DNA of 28,955 nucleotides from SIAJ01 sp036266155. GTDB lineage: Bacteria; Planctomycetota; Planctomycetia; Gemmatales; Gemmataceae. The position numbers and the translations under genes were made by a program. Location of the stretch: the NCBI GenBank assembly GCA_036266155.1, contig DATANR010000057.1, positions 1-28,955 of the forward strand, written 5' to 3'. Shown here piece after piece: positions 21,407 to 28,938 of this stretch. Position 1 is the first letter of the stretch; every line of letters starts with the position of its first letter. A model generated the notes under the pieces. The model did not search any database, was not told the DNA's origin, and saw only the letters and a program-made list of their open reading frames with translations.

Positions 21407-24159
21407 CGCTCGCGCCCTCCTCTTTTCCGCTCGCGTTCGAGATTATCACGCTGGCGTGACAAGTCATCTCTTTCCGCACGGAGACGCGTGGTCGCAGCAC
21501 GGAAAACCTTTTGGATGTGTTCGCGGAGCCGCACAAACCGCGAAGGTGCCTGTCGCCTTTCTGCCTGCTGCTTGGCCGCAAGCTCGGTTGCCGAGAGGCG
21601 CGTGGCTGACCGCTCGACTGCTTCACGCAATTCGGCTTTGTCGCGGCAGAATATCTGCACGCCCTCGCGGCCGCGGGAAACCGAGACGTAGAATTGCTCG
21701 CGACTGGCCGCGACAGCGGACTCTGGCCCGAGGGCCACGAAGACGCGGTCTACCGTCTTCCCTTGCGATGCGTGCGAAGTGGTTGCGTAACCGTGGGCCA
21801 GATGCCCATATTCACGGGGCACGACCTGACCGCCATCGAGGACGATGTTCCCGGCTCGATCGAATCCCTGGACCGTGTGCAGGCTGCCGTTGAGAAGCCT
21901 ACCCTTCGAGTCTGCCGTGGTCCCATTCTGGGTAATGCGGATGCGGTCGCCCTTTGTGAGCTTCAGCTCATGCTTCTGGAAAACGTCGAAGTGCTTGGCT
22001 TGATCGAGACGCAGGATCATTTCCTTGCCCGTTGAGCCGCAAACTCGGATGTTCCCATCCGGCTCGCGCCCAATGACCTGGACCTTGGTTCCCCTGCGGA
22101 ACCCTCCTTTGGTGTTCTGGTTGAACGCGATGATGTCGCCTGTCTGGTAACTCAGCGAATCCTTGCGCTCCGCTTCCGTAAGGCTGTAGGAGCGGAGCTG
22201 GGTAAAACTGCGGTCCTTGCCGCCGATTTTCTGCTCCAGCCGGAGCCGCTCACGGATGAGCGAGGTTACCTGTCGGCCTTCTTCGTGCGTAGGTGACACG
22301 ACAAGTGCGGCCTTGCCTTCTTTTACCGTGGCGAGATAGCCCTCCGCCAGCTCCAGGTGCCGCGATTCGTCGGCAACCTCACGGATTGCGCCCATGCCGT
22401 CCAGACGCTCGATCCCGGTAGCGATGTCGCCTTCGGCGAGAGCCGCGACCGCAAGCCGGTACTCGCCTTGCTGCCGCTGAATCGATCCCACCTCAACGAC
22501 TTTCAGCCCGGCATGGGATTCCAGCAGCTTCAGGGCGTCCCCGCGGCTGACACTGTGGTGCTGGGAAACGTCGCCCATCAGGACGACCCGAGCATTTTGC
22601 TCCTCGGCAACCGTGAACAGCTTGCGGAGATCCTTGGTCCCAAGCAGGCCCGCCTCATCGACCCAAATGACCTGACCCTTCACCTTCTCTTGCGACTTCT
22701 CGTTCGCAAGTAGCCGGGCGACAGTATCGGCATCTTGAAACCCGTCGCGCCGAAGCACACCGCGGGAAGCTTCGGAGGTAGGTGCGAAGACATGGACCTC
22801 CCTCCCGCCATTCTCGATCGCTCGCGCTGCTTCGCGGAGCAGAGTTGTCTTGCCAGTCCCCGCCTTCCCGCGGATGAGCATGACCCGGTCAGATGAGGAA
22901 AGGACATGCCGCACCGCGGCTTGCTGGCCCTGGTTCAACCGCGAGGAGTTGAAGCTCTCGCCGCCGTCGGCGGCCAGGGGCTCGCACCGGCCCCTTCCTC
23001 CCCTCGCGAACTTAAGGGCCGCCCTCTCCTCAGCCAAGACCTCCCGCGTCGTCACCAACTCCTGGTCATTTTGCCGGTAGCGGATGACCTCGCCCCTTCC
23101 CTCGAACTCCTTCCGCACATCTTCGACCTTGACCGAGCCATATCCGCGTTTCAGGGCCGCAGCCAATAGCCGCCGGCCAGCAACGACCGAGCTGCGCTCG
23201 AAAGAATGTTCCAGTGCGTGGTCCACCGCATCTTTTGCCTTGACTGGTGCTAGAGGCTCCCTGCGCCGGGCAAGCACATCGAGAACCTGTTCCTTATCGG
23301 GACCGGTGAGGCGGCCCCGCCATTCGGCCCGGAGTTCGTCCAGCGACTTCGGCTCCCCCTTTTTCTCTCGCGTCCGGGCCCCGAGCCGAGCTTTCTCCTC
23401 GGGATCCTCGATCCCGCTTTTTCGGGCCAGCTCCTCGATCAATGCGGTCCGCCGGGAGTATTTGGCGACCAGGTCCTCGCCGAGGCCGGCAATCTCCCAG
23501 CCGTTCTTGGTGCGCTCGACCCCGAGCCCAATATCCGCGATCGACTTACTCAGCCGCGCATGGAACGCTGCCTCGAAGTACGGAGCGTCCCGTTTTAGGT
23601 CACGGAACTGCCCCGCCTTCCATCGCTCTTCTTCTCCGTCGAACGTCGCGTTGAAGACAAAGCAGTGAGCGTGCAGGTGGGGATCAGGAATCCCGCCGAC
23701 CGGCCGCGCAGTGAGGTGAGTAAACTCACTCCAGATCAGATTGCCTGTCACCCTTTCGCTGTTCTGGCCGCCGGTCCGCACTCTCGTCTTTGCATCCGCC
23801 TCAAGCTCCGCCATCGTCTCCCGCACCGATTCCTGAAAGGCCCGGAGCAGCCGCTCGTCTTTGGTCAGCCCGTAAAGGAGCGACAGGGTCTTCGGAGCAT
23901 GGAAGTTGAAGTCGTACCCGACCGTGCGATTATCGCGCGTCCGTTGCGTGAGCGTCTCGCCGGTCCTCGGGTCAAGGTTGTCGCAGAGTGATGAGAACGA
24001 CTCCCGCGAGACCTCGCCGACCAGGCCGAGCCGTTCTGCCCCTTTTCCGAACCAGCGACCGGGTATTGAGTCTCGGGTGTAGTAGTCCTCGCGAGCGAGG
24101 CCATCGTCGAAATACGACCTGGCGCCTTCGGCACTTCGTTGCTGGTTGATGCGAAGCAT
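21403..24159 (-). CDS. MobF relaxase-helicase (TrwC/TraI type)
   Basis: 918 residues. The N-terminal relaxase domain (about 1-300) has Y16, Y26 and Y27 as candidate nucleophiles and the metal-binding triad H161, H163, H165 in DPHLHAH. The RecD-like helicase part has Walker A GKAGTGKT (431-438) and Walker B VIWVDEAG (497-504), with further motifs such as VLMGDVSQHHSV. The charged C-terminus (QRDNLERERKR) is probably a coiled coil. The family nicks oriT, stays bound to the 5' end and unwinds the plasmid for transfer. It is slightly short for the family. The ATG at 24157-24159 has no clear Shine-Dalgarno. The oriT is expected just upstream, where hairpins occur. Confidence 0.93.
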   Translation of the reverse strand: MLRINQQRSAEGARSYFDDGLAREDYYTRDSIPGRWFGKGAERLGLVGEVSRESFSSLCDNLDPRTGETLTQRTRDNRTVGYDFNFHAPKTLSLLYGLTKDERLLRAFQESVRETMAELEADAKTRVRTGGQNSERVTGNLIWSEFTHLTARPVGGIPDPHLHAHCFVFNATFDGEEERWKAGQFRDLKRDAPYFEAAFHARLSKSIADIGLGVERTKNGWEIAGLGEDLVAKYSRRTALIEELARKSGIEDPEEKARLGARTREKKGEPKSLDELRAEWRGRLTGPDKEQVLDVLARRREPLAPVKAKDAVDHALEHSFERSSVVAGRRLLAAALKRGYGSVKVEDVRKEFEGRGEVIRYRQNDQELVTTREVLAEERAALKFARGGRGRCEPLAADGGESFNSSRLNQGQQAAVRHVLSSSDRVMLIRGKAGTGKTTLLREAARAIENGGREVHVFAPTSEASRGVLRRDGFQDADTVARLLANEKSQEKVKGQVIWVDEAGLLGTKDLRKLFTVAEEQNARVVLMGDVSQHHSVSRGDALKLLESHAGLKVVEVGSIQRQQGEYRLAVAALAEGDIATGIERLDGMGAIREVADESRHLELAEGYLATVKEGKAALVVSPTHEEGRQVTSLIRERLRLEQKIGGKDRSFTQLRSYSLTEAERKDSLSYQTGDIIAFNQNTKGGFRRGTKVQVIGREPDGNIRVCGSTGKEMILRLDQAKHFDVFQKHELKLTKGDRIRITQNGTTADSKGRLLNGSLHTVQGFDRAGNIVLDGGQVVPREYGHLAHGYATTSHASQGKTVDRVFVALGPESAVAASREQFYVSVSRGREGVQIFCRDKAELREAVERSATRLSATELAAKQQAERRQAPSRFVRLREHIQKVFRAATTRLRAERDDLSRQRDNLERERKRGGRER

Positions 24160-24208
24160 TGCCAGATGCTACGCAAGAAAAAGTTCAAAGTCAGTTAGTA
24201 GATGTATC

Positions 24209-24345
24209 AGACGTCTTCCCTTAGCGGAGCTAACGTCTCTGTGCGGCGAGAAAGCCACAGGATGGAGGGCTCGATGAGCCTCCCTGTTGTCGCCCGAAAA
24301 CCGTTGTCTGTCAAGCGATTTCAAGCACGTCCGCAGTTTCTGCGG
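24209..24345. other. Candidate oriT: three hairpins upstream of the relaxase gene
   Basis: AGACGT (24209-24214) with ACGTCT (24233-24238) encloses TTAGC/GCTAA; GGAGGGCTC pairs with GAGCCTCC (24264-24283) with one bulge; CCGCAG pairs with CTGCGG (24331-24345). Relaxase genes of this class usually lie beside their oriT, which contains inverted repeats. No known nic sequence was recognised, so this rests on position and structure. Confidence 0.4.
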
Positions 24346-24410
24346 TGGCCGGCGCAGCGCTAAAGAAGTCGCGTCGCACCAACCGCGGCGGAACTTTTGA
24401 AGACCGACGT

Positions 24411-24612
24411 TTGCATGCCGACATGACGGCCAGACAGCTTGCTGGCCTGCAAGCATGATGGCTGACCGGCCGGCCGGCAAGCTGGCAGACATGTAAGCAG
24501 GCTGGCTTGCCTGCTTGTTGGATGGCTGGCAAGCCGACATGACGACCGGCTGACATGCTGGCTTGTCGTCTTGCTTGCTGGCCAGCCTGACAGATTGCTT
24601 GCATGCTTCGTC
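24411..24612. repeat. Repeat region upstream of parA, probable centromere
   Basis: About 200 bases are built from short repeated words: GACATG at 24420, 24488, 24536 and 24552; GCTGGC, CTTGC, GCAAG and TGCTTGC many times on both strands. In type Ib partition systems the small partner protein binds such repeats directly upstream of parA, and the locus order here (repeats, parA, small partner) matches. The words may also include the promoter and operator of parA. Confidence 0.7.
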
Positions 24613-24637
24613 AGATTCTGGTATGTGTCAGAATGAA

Positions 24638-25333
24638 ATGATTATCGTGGTCGCAAACTCCAAAGGCGGTGTCGGCAAATCGACGCTCGCGGTTCACCTG
24701 GCCGGATGGCTATCCGAGCAGGGGTTCCGCGTCACTCTCGCAGACTGCGACACCCAGCGATCCTCTTCCGAATGGATCCGGGAAGCTGCCCCGAAGGTGA
24801 AGGCTGTCCGGCTCGCCAACCCCGACGACATCTTGAACGGACTACCGGGACTGGCCGAGGAGGCAGACTTCGTTGTCGCCGACGGACCGGGCAGCAATAC
24901 CGAGACCAGCCGGGCACTTTTGCTTCGAGCCGATTTCGCCATCGTACCGACAAAGGCCTCGATGCTGGAGGTAAGGGCACTCTCCCAGGCGACCGACGTT
25001 CTTCGGCAAGTCCACACAATCCGGGACGGGGTCCCGAGGGCCGTGATCGTCCTCAGCATGGTCGGGAAGAACTTCCGGCTGACCAAGGACATGAAGGACG
25101 CCGCGTCAGCGCTTGACCTACCGCTCGCGAGTACTCCGGTCACCCTCCGCCAGATCTACGCCGATGCCCCAGGACAAGGGACGCTCGTCTGGAGGATGGG
25201 CTCCAGGGCAGGGGAAGCCGCCCAGGAGATCGCGAAACTGTTCCGCGAACTTCTTCCGGAAGCTCATAAGCAGAAGCAGACATCCAAACCGCATCGACCG
25301 GCCAAGAAGAAGCCGGCAGGAGCAAGAAGGTAA
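24638..25333 (+). CDS. parA: ParA-type partition ATPase
   Basis: 231 residues from MIIVVANSKGGVGKST; an upstream ATG at 24623 is a possible start. The deviant Walker A KGGVGKST is at 9-16, the A' region LADCD at 34-38, and VVADGPG at 79-85 (Walker B with D82). The short form without an N-terminal HTH matches type Ib (ParF-like) ATPases that move plasmid copies over the nucleoid. The C-terminal tail is Lys-rich. The stop TAA directly abuts the ATG of the partner gene. Regulation is probably by the partner binding the repeats upstream. Confidence 0.92.
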   Translation: MIIVVANSKGGVGKSTLAVHLAGWLSEQGFRVTLADCDTQRSSSEWIREAAPKVKAVRLANPDDILNGLPGLAEEADFVVADGPGSNTETSRALLLRADFAIVPTKASMLEVRALSQATDVLRQVHTIRDGVPRAVIVLSMVGKNFRLTKDMKDAASALDLPLASTPVTLRQIYADAPGQGTLVWRMGSRAGEAAQEIAKLFRELLPEAHKQKQTSKPHRPAKKKPAGARR

Positions 25334-25663
25334 ATGGCCAAACGTCGTTCGCTCACCGCAGGCATCACCAAGCCCGATCCCAAGAAGGAGAGGGAGTTCG
25401 TCTACGGCAAGGACAAGGCCGAGAACAAGAACCGGAAGCCCAATGCCGAGCCGAACGTGCCGGTCAGTCAACAGCCAGAAGCCGCGAAGCCAAGGCCGAG
25501 CGGACGGGTGCCGGTGACCACCAGGCTCCGGGCCGACATCGGCACGGACCTCAAACGCGCTTCACTTGAACGTCAGCTTTCCGGGACCAGGCCCCACACC
25601 GTCCAGGAGATCATCGAGGCCGCCCTGGAACGCTGGCTGAAGGACAACGGCTACCTGAAGTAG
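25334..25663 (+). CDS. Small DNA-binding partner of ParA (ribbon-helix-helix-like)
   Basis: 109 residues. The first 60 are Lys/Pro-rich and flexible. The C-terminal 50 (VPVTTRLRADIGTDLKRASL, then VQEIIEAALERWLKDNG) read as a strand followed by two helices, as in ribbon-helix-helix proteins. A flexible N-terminus plus such a fold is the plan of ParG-type partners, which bind the centromere and stimulate the ATPase. It begins directly after the parA stop (TAAATG) with AGAAGG as SD. No ParB-type protein is present, which supports this assignment. Confidence 0.75.
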   Translation: MAKRRSLTAGITKPDPKKEREFVYGKDKAENKNRKPNAEPNVPVSQQPEAAKPRPSGRVPVTTRLRADIGTDLKRASLERQLSGTRPHTVQEIIEAALERWLKDNGYLK

Positions 25664-25911
25664 TCGCGCAGGCCCGCCTTCCTGTCTTGAACAGCTCATT
25701 CCCTTTTCTGTTCCGCCGTCCCATCCGGCCTTTTGGTCCGGGCTAAACCGCTTAGCCGGCCGCGCAAGCTGCCAAGACCGCTTTCCGCTCCTGCGGAAGC
25801 CTTCGGCCTTTCGCTTGGCGCGGGGCCGGTTCCCTTCCGGCTATTGGCGGTTTGGGTTCTCTCCGGACAGGCCGTCATGGGGACGGCCGAAAACCAAGAA
25901 GGAGAAAATCC
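25664..25911 (+). other. Hairpin-rich leader between the partition and methylase loci
   Basis: Stems visible in order: GAACAG/CTGTTC (25689-25713), GGCTAA/TTAGCC (25741-25757), TCCGC/GCGGA (25785-25798), and GGCCGTC/GACGGCC (25870-25888). The last is followed by GAAAACCAAGA and the SD AAGGAG (25899-25904). One of the first stems may terminate the par operon. The final hairpin-spacer-SD part resembles the leaders of ardC and of the gene at 20717. Confidence 0.45.
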
Positions 25912-26196
25912 ATGACCCAAAACTCAAAAGACAAAAACCAGTCCATCCGATGCGAGATCCTCGCGTTAGCCCACCATCGCAACGGCATCTGCGGAGTACC
26001 GTTCCACGTCGCCATCTTCCGCGAAGGGGACAGCAAGAGAATCGGCATCCTCTTTCCGGCCGAAGGACATTGTGCCGTCCTCGACTTAAATCTCCTCGGG
26101 GCCGGAGAAATCCGCTTCGGGTTCAATTCCTGGCGGGGCGACCAGTACGAGAGCCCACTCCGTCAAGCGATAGCGGCCGACGCCGCAGCTATGTAG
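25912..26196 (+). CDS. Conserved small planctomycete-type protein
   Basis: 94 residues. The sequence (RCEILALAHHRNGICGVPFH, CAVLDLNLLGAGEIRFGFNS, WRGDQYE) belongs to a family I recall as frequent in planctomycete genomes, with the conserved NSWRGD near the end. No function is known. The ATG has AAGGAG seven bases upstream. The methylase-like gene starts nine bases after its stop, so the two form an operon. Confidence 0.82.
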   Translation: MTQNSKDKNQSIRCEILALAHHRNGICGVPFHVAIFREGDSKRIGILFPAEGHCAVLDLNLLGAGEIRFGFNSWRGDQYESPLRQAIAADAAAM

Positions 26197-26205
26197 GAGG
26201 GCGCC

Positions 26206-26955
26206 ATGAACATTTTCCACGCCCCAAATCCACATTATGCGGCCCGCATCCTCAGGCACGAGCCAGTCGGCCGAGAGCCTTCACCAGTCCGATTCGCCAA
26301 GCTACCGAGGGCGCCACGGAACACGAGTCCGGTGCCGGAGTTGACCAGCCTTTACCACAACGACGAGCCAGGTCCTTACGGCGACCGTAGCTATCCGGGC
26401 AATTGCTCAGGTAACCTCATCCGGGACTTGCTCCGCTACTTTCAGCCTTCAAGCGTCTACGATCCGCTGACCGGGAGCGGCACCTGCCGAGACGTCTGCG
26501 ATGACCTCGGCATCTTCTGCCGGGCATCCGACCTGCGCGAGGGAATCGACGCTTGTGCCCCGACTCCCTTCGCCGGCCAGTTCGAGTTTTGCTGGCTGCA
26601 TCCGCCATACTGGCGGCAGAAGCTCTACACCGAGGATCCTCGCGACCTATCCCGCACGCCGACCTTTGAGGCGTTCCTCGATCGGTACGAGCGATTGCTT
26701 TCAAGCTGTGCCGCTTCTCTCGCTCCCGGCGGCAAGCTGGCCGTACTCATGGGTGATTACTTCGACCGCGAGGCGGGCTACATTCCGCTGGTCTACCACA
26801 CCAAGCGGCTCGCCTTCGCCGCCGGCCTCCGGCAGCATTGCACCGACATCGTGCGGTTCTCGCACGGGGCAAGCAGCAGCCGGAAGGTCTACCGTAGCTC
26901 GTTCATTCCTGGTCTTCACGACGTGGTCGCCATCTTCGAGAAAGGACCAGCCTGA
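26206..26955 (+). CDS. DNA-methylase-like protein with HPPY motif
   Basis: 249 residues. DPLTGSGT (86-93) is the AdoMet-binding motif I of N4/N6 amino-methyltransferases, and WLHPPYW (130-136) occupies the catalytic motif IV, where DPPY, NPPY or SPPY is usual. APGGKLAVLMGDYF (173-186) is the following strand. It is the right size for a solitary methylase, and no restriction enzyme gene is adjacent. The His in motif IV leaves activity open. GGAGG lies five bases before the ATG. A possible role is to modify the element's own DNA against restriction. Confidence 0.78.
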   Translation: MNIFHAPNPHYAARILRHEPVGREPSPVRFAKLPRAPRNTSPVPELTSLYHNDEPGPYGDRSYPGNCSGNLIRDLLRYFQPSSVYDPLTGSGTCRDVCDDLGIFCRASDLREGIDACAPTPFAGQFEFCWLHPPYWRQKLYTEDPRDLSRTPTFEAFLDRYERLLSSCAASLAPGGKLAVLMGDYFDREAGYIPLVYHTKRLAFAAGLRQHCTDIVRFSHGASSSRKVYRSSFIPGLHDVVAIFEKGPA

Positions 26956-26972
26956 CCGGCGTTAACCATCAT

Positions 26973-27010
26973 TTGACATTCGCCCGGCAGTGGTGCTACT
27001 GTCGGGCGAA
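26973..27010 (+). promoter_or_regulatory. repA promoter overlapped by a 13-bp inverted repeat
   Basis: A perfect TTGACA (26973-26978) is followed by a weak TACTGT (26997-27002). The inverted repeat TTCGCCCGGCAGT (26979-26991) against ACTGTCGGGCGAA (26998-27010) fills the promoter, with one G-T position. Plasmid initiators of this class repress their own gene by binding as dimers to such a repeat, so this is a likely operator. Confidence 0.65.
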
Positions 27011-27946
27011 ATGACGGGCAGGGACATGGAACCAATCGAAGCAAAGAAATTCTTCAAGATGACGCCGATCAAGAAGCGGATCCTGGAGGCGTCGGCCGCC
27101 ATCTCCGCCGAGCGCACCAAACAGATCGACTACCTACACACCGTCCAGTGCCAGTGCGTGTTGCCCTACCACAATCCCGGTAGCGGCGTCCGTGTCTGGG
27201 ACCGTAAGCAGGGCAACGCCACCCTCCGGATCGAAGCCGGATCGGCCCTGGACCCCGTCACCAAGGAATTCGTTCAACTCGGCCTACCGTACGGCGAGAA
27301 GCCAAGGCTCGTGTTGATCCATTTGGCCAGCGAGGCGATCCGCACCGAATCGCCGGTGATCGATGTCGAAGGGTCGATGACCTCATTTGCCAGGGCACTC
27401 GGCATGGAAACCAATGGCCAGCAACTGAAAGCACTGAAGGAGCAACTGTCTCGACTCGCGGCGTCGTCGGTCAAGATGGGGATGGTGAAGGAGGGGCGCG
27501 CTTACCAGATGAACACTCACATCATGTCCGATTTTGACCTCTGGTTTCCCGAAGAAGCGGAGCAACGGGTCCTATGGCCCTCGACCGTGCGACTGAGCTT
27601 AGAGTTCTTCCAAAGTCTGGAGCGTCACGCGGTCCCGCTTGACCACCGCGCTGTGCGCGCGATCGCACAATCATCCTTCTCCCTGGATCTCTATACCTGG
27701 CTTGCCCAGAGGCTGCACCGGATCCCGGTCGGCAAACCGCAATTCATCACCTGGGCCGCACTCTACGACCAGTTCGGAGTCGGATTCGAGCGGGTGAGGG
27801 ACTTCCGCCGCATGTTCCTCCGGAAATTGATCCAAGTGCGGAGCGTCTATCCGGCCTCGCGGATGGAGTCGGACGAGAAGGGGCTAACCTTGTTCCACAG
27901 CCAGCCGCCGATCCCTTCGAAAAGCGTCATGATCGACGTGAATTGA
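27011..27946 (+). CDS. repA: RepA plasmid replication initiator
   Basis: 311 residues from the ATG at 27011. GTG 26990 lies inside the promoter, and ATG 27026 is an alternative. The C-terminal half (SLDLYTWLAQRLHRIPVGKP, FITWAALYDQFG, VRDFRRMFLRKLIQV) matches the RepA_C winged-helix domain of iteron plasmids. The protein would bind the eight iterons just downstream and open the origin with DnaA. The two-lobed layout fits initiators whose dimers repress and monomers initiate. It shows that the element can replicate, or once did, independently of the chromosome. Confidence 0.9.
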   Translation: MTGRDMEPIEAKKFFKMTPIKKRILEASAAISAERTKQIDYLHTVQCQCVLPYHNPGSGVRVWDRKQGNATLRIEAGSALDPVTKEFVQLGLPYGEKPRLVLIHLASEAIRTESPVIDVEGSMTSFARALGMETNGQQLKALKEQLSRLAASSVKMGMVKEGRAYQMNTHIMSDFDLWFPEEAEQRVLWPSTVRLSLEFFQSLERHAVPLDHRAVRAIAQSSFSLDLYTWLAQRLHRIPVGKPQFITWAALYDQFGVGFERVRDFRRMFLRKLIQVRSVYPASRMESDEKGLTLFHSQPPIPSKSVMIDVN

Positions 27947-27965
27947 GGCCCGTTCGACAAAAAGT

Positions 27966-28277
27966 CACGGTAAGTTGGTCGCGCCCCATGAGGTACTGTG
28001 GCATTCGAGCCACGGTAAGTTGGTCGCGACTTATCCCTCTATTTCCCGCCGGAAATCACGGTAACTTGGTCGCGCCCCGATCACCGAAACGCTAGTCACG
28101 GTAAGTTGGTCGCGCCCTGTGGCAGCGTGGCATTCCGGCCACGGTAACTTGGTCGCGCCGGTGGATAAGTCAGGGGGTAGCACGAGTTATCCACGGCAAG
28201 TTGGTCGCGGGGTCCACGGTAACTTGGTCGCGGCCCCCCACGGATTTCTGCGGGGTGTTTACGGTAACTTGGTCGCT
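27966..28277 (+). repeat. Eight iterons of the replication origin
   Basis: The 18-mer CACGGTAAGTTGGTCGCG begins at 27966, 28011, 28057, 28097, 28140, 28192, 28215 and 28260. Base 9 is G in copies 1, 2, 4 and 6 and C in copies 3, 5, 7 and 8. Copy 6 has CGGCAAG, and copy 8 differs at both ends. Steps are 40-52 bases, with one of 23, about half. All are in the same direction. Confidence 0.95.
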
Positions 28278-28336
28278 CAAACCTATATATACCTATAGCT
28301 TTCTTCCGATAGTTGCCGCCGCGTTCCTGTGGATAA
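28161..28336. promoter_or_regulatory. DnaA boxes and AT-rich unwinding segment of oriV
   Basis: DnaA boxes: GTGGATAA at 28161-28168 (8 bases of the reverse box), TTATCCACG at 28187-28195 (8 of 9, touching iteron 6) and a perfect TGTGGATAA at 28328-28336. The only strongly AT-rich stretch of the locus is 28278-28312 (ACCTATATATACCTATAG), between the last iteron and the last box, where origin opening would occur. Confidence 0.8.
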
Positions 28337-28530
28337 CCATCCTTCAGGATGGAGAGGCATGGTTTTTGAAGGAAAGAAGGCTTGGCAGAAGAAGAGGGGG
28401 CGAGGGCGGAGCCCTGACACCCACGCTCTTCGAATTTTAAGGGCATTTTTGAGAGGTTCTGTCGATTCGGGATAGTGGGATAGCCCCACGGTGCGATGCA
28501 CCGCGTTCCTGTCTTTAGAATCGGTTCCTT
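28337..28530. other. Gene-free stretch right of oriV
   Basis: No gene is supported. A purine-rich stretch runs from about 28350 to 28410. Two adjacent small hairpins are GTGGG/CCCAC (28475-28489) and CGGTGC/GCACCG (28489-28503). They share a boundary and could be a site for a regulatory or partition protein; no function can be assigned. Confidence 0.4.
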
Positions 28531-28554
28531 AAAAAACTGCCTTTAGGACGGCAG
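28531..28554 (-). terminator. Terminator of vapC
   Basis: On the minus strand CTGCC pairs with GGCAG around eight bases, followed by a run of six T (28531-28536). The stem overlaps the last codons of vapC. Confidence 0.8.
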
Positions 28555-28938
28555 GCCGCGAATCAACTCAACCTGAACACCCAGATCGAGCTTGAGCCAT
28601 TTCTGGTCGGCGGTCAGGACCAGTGCGTCGAGACTGCGTCCGAGGGCGAGGCAGGCCCGATCGGCAAACGACAAACCGAATTGCCGGGTAGGGGCAGCCA
28701 TCTCCGCGGCGAGGGCGGCGTGGACAGGGTCGAACGGGATGATCGGCCCGATGAATTCCAGAACATAGTCCTGTGCCTTGCCCAGCGGAACACCCTTGGC
28801 GACCAGCTTCTGAAGTATCTCGGACAAGTTGACGGCAGAAAGAAATGCCTGACGTGTAACCGGCTTTACCCGGTCCTCTCCAGGCTCGCGGTTCGCCATT
28901 GCCAAGAATGCGGAACTGTCCAGGACAACCTTACTCAC
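28543..28938 (-). CDS. vapC: VapC-family PIN-domain toxin
   Basis: 131 residues. PIN-domain acidic residues are D7 (VLDSSAF), E40 (NLSEIL), D93 (FADRACLALG) and D111 (LTADQKW), the usual set for metal-dependent RNA cleavage. VapC toxins cut tRNA or rRNA when not held by VapB. The start is GTG at 28936-28938 and overlaps the end of a gene running off the right edge, presumably its antitoxin. A terminator follows. With the Doc pair at the left this is a second addiction module on the element. Confidence 0.92.
   Translation of the reverse strand: MSKVVLDSSAFLAMANREPGEDRVKPVTRQAFLSAVNLSEILQKLVAKGVPLGKAQDYVLEFIGPIIPFDPVHAALAAEMAAPTRQFGLSFADRACLALGRSLDALVLTADQKWLKLDLGVQVELIRGLPS

Noticed and set aside
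24169..24604. Minus-strand reading frames rich in Ala, Gln, Cys and His across the repeat block
   Set aside because: They are by-products of the short DNA repeats upstream of parA, with no ribosome sites and a repetitive non-protein-like composition.
27966..28277. Direct repeats that could be taken for a CRISPR array
   Set aside because: The units are 18 bases, spacers range from 5 to 34 bases, no cas gene is near, and the repeats follow a RepA gene with DnaA boxes. They are iterons.
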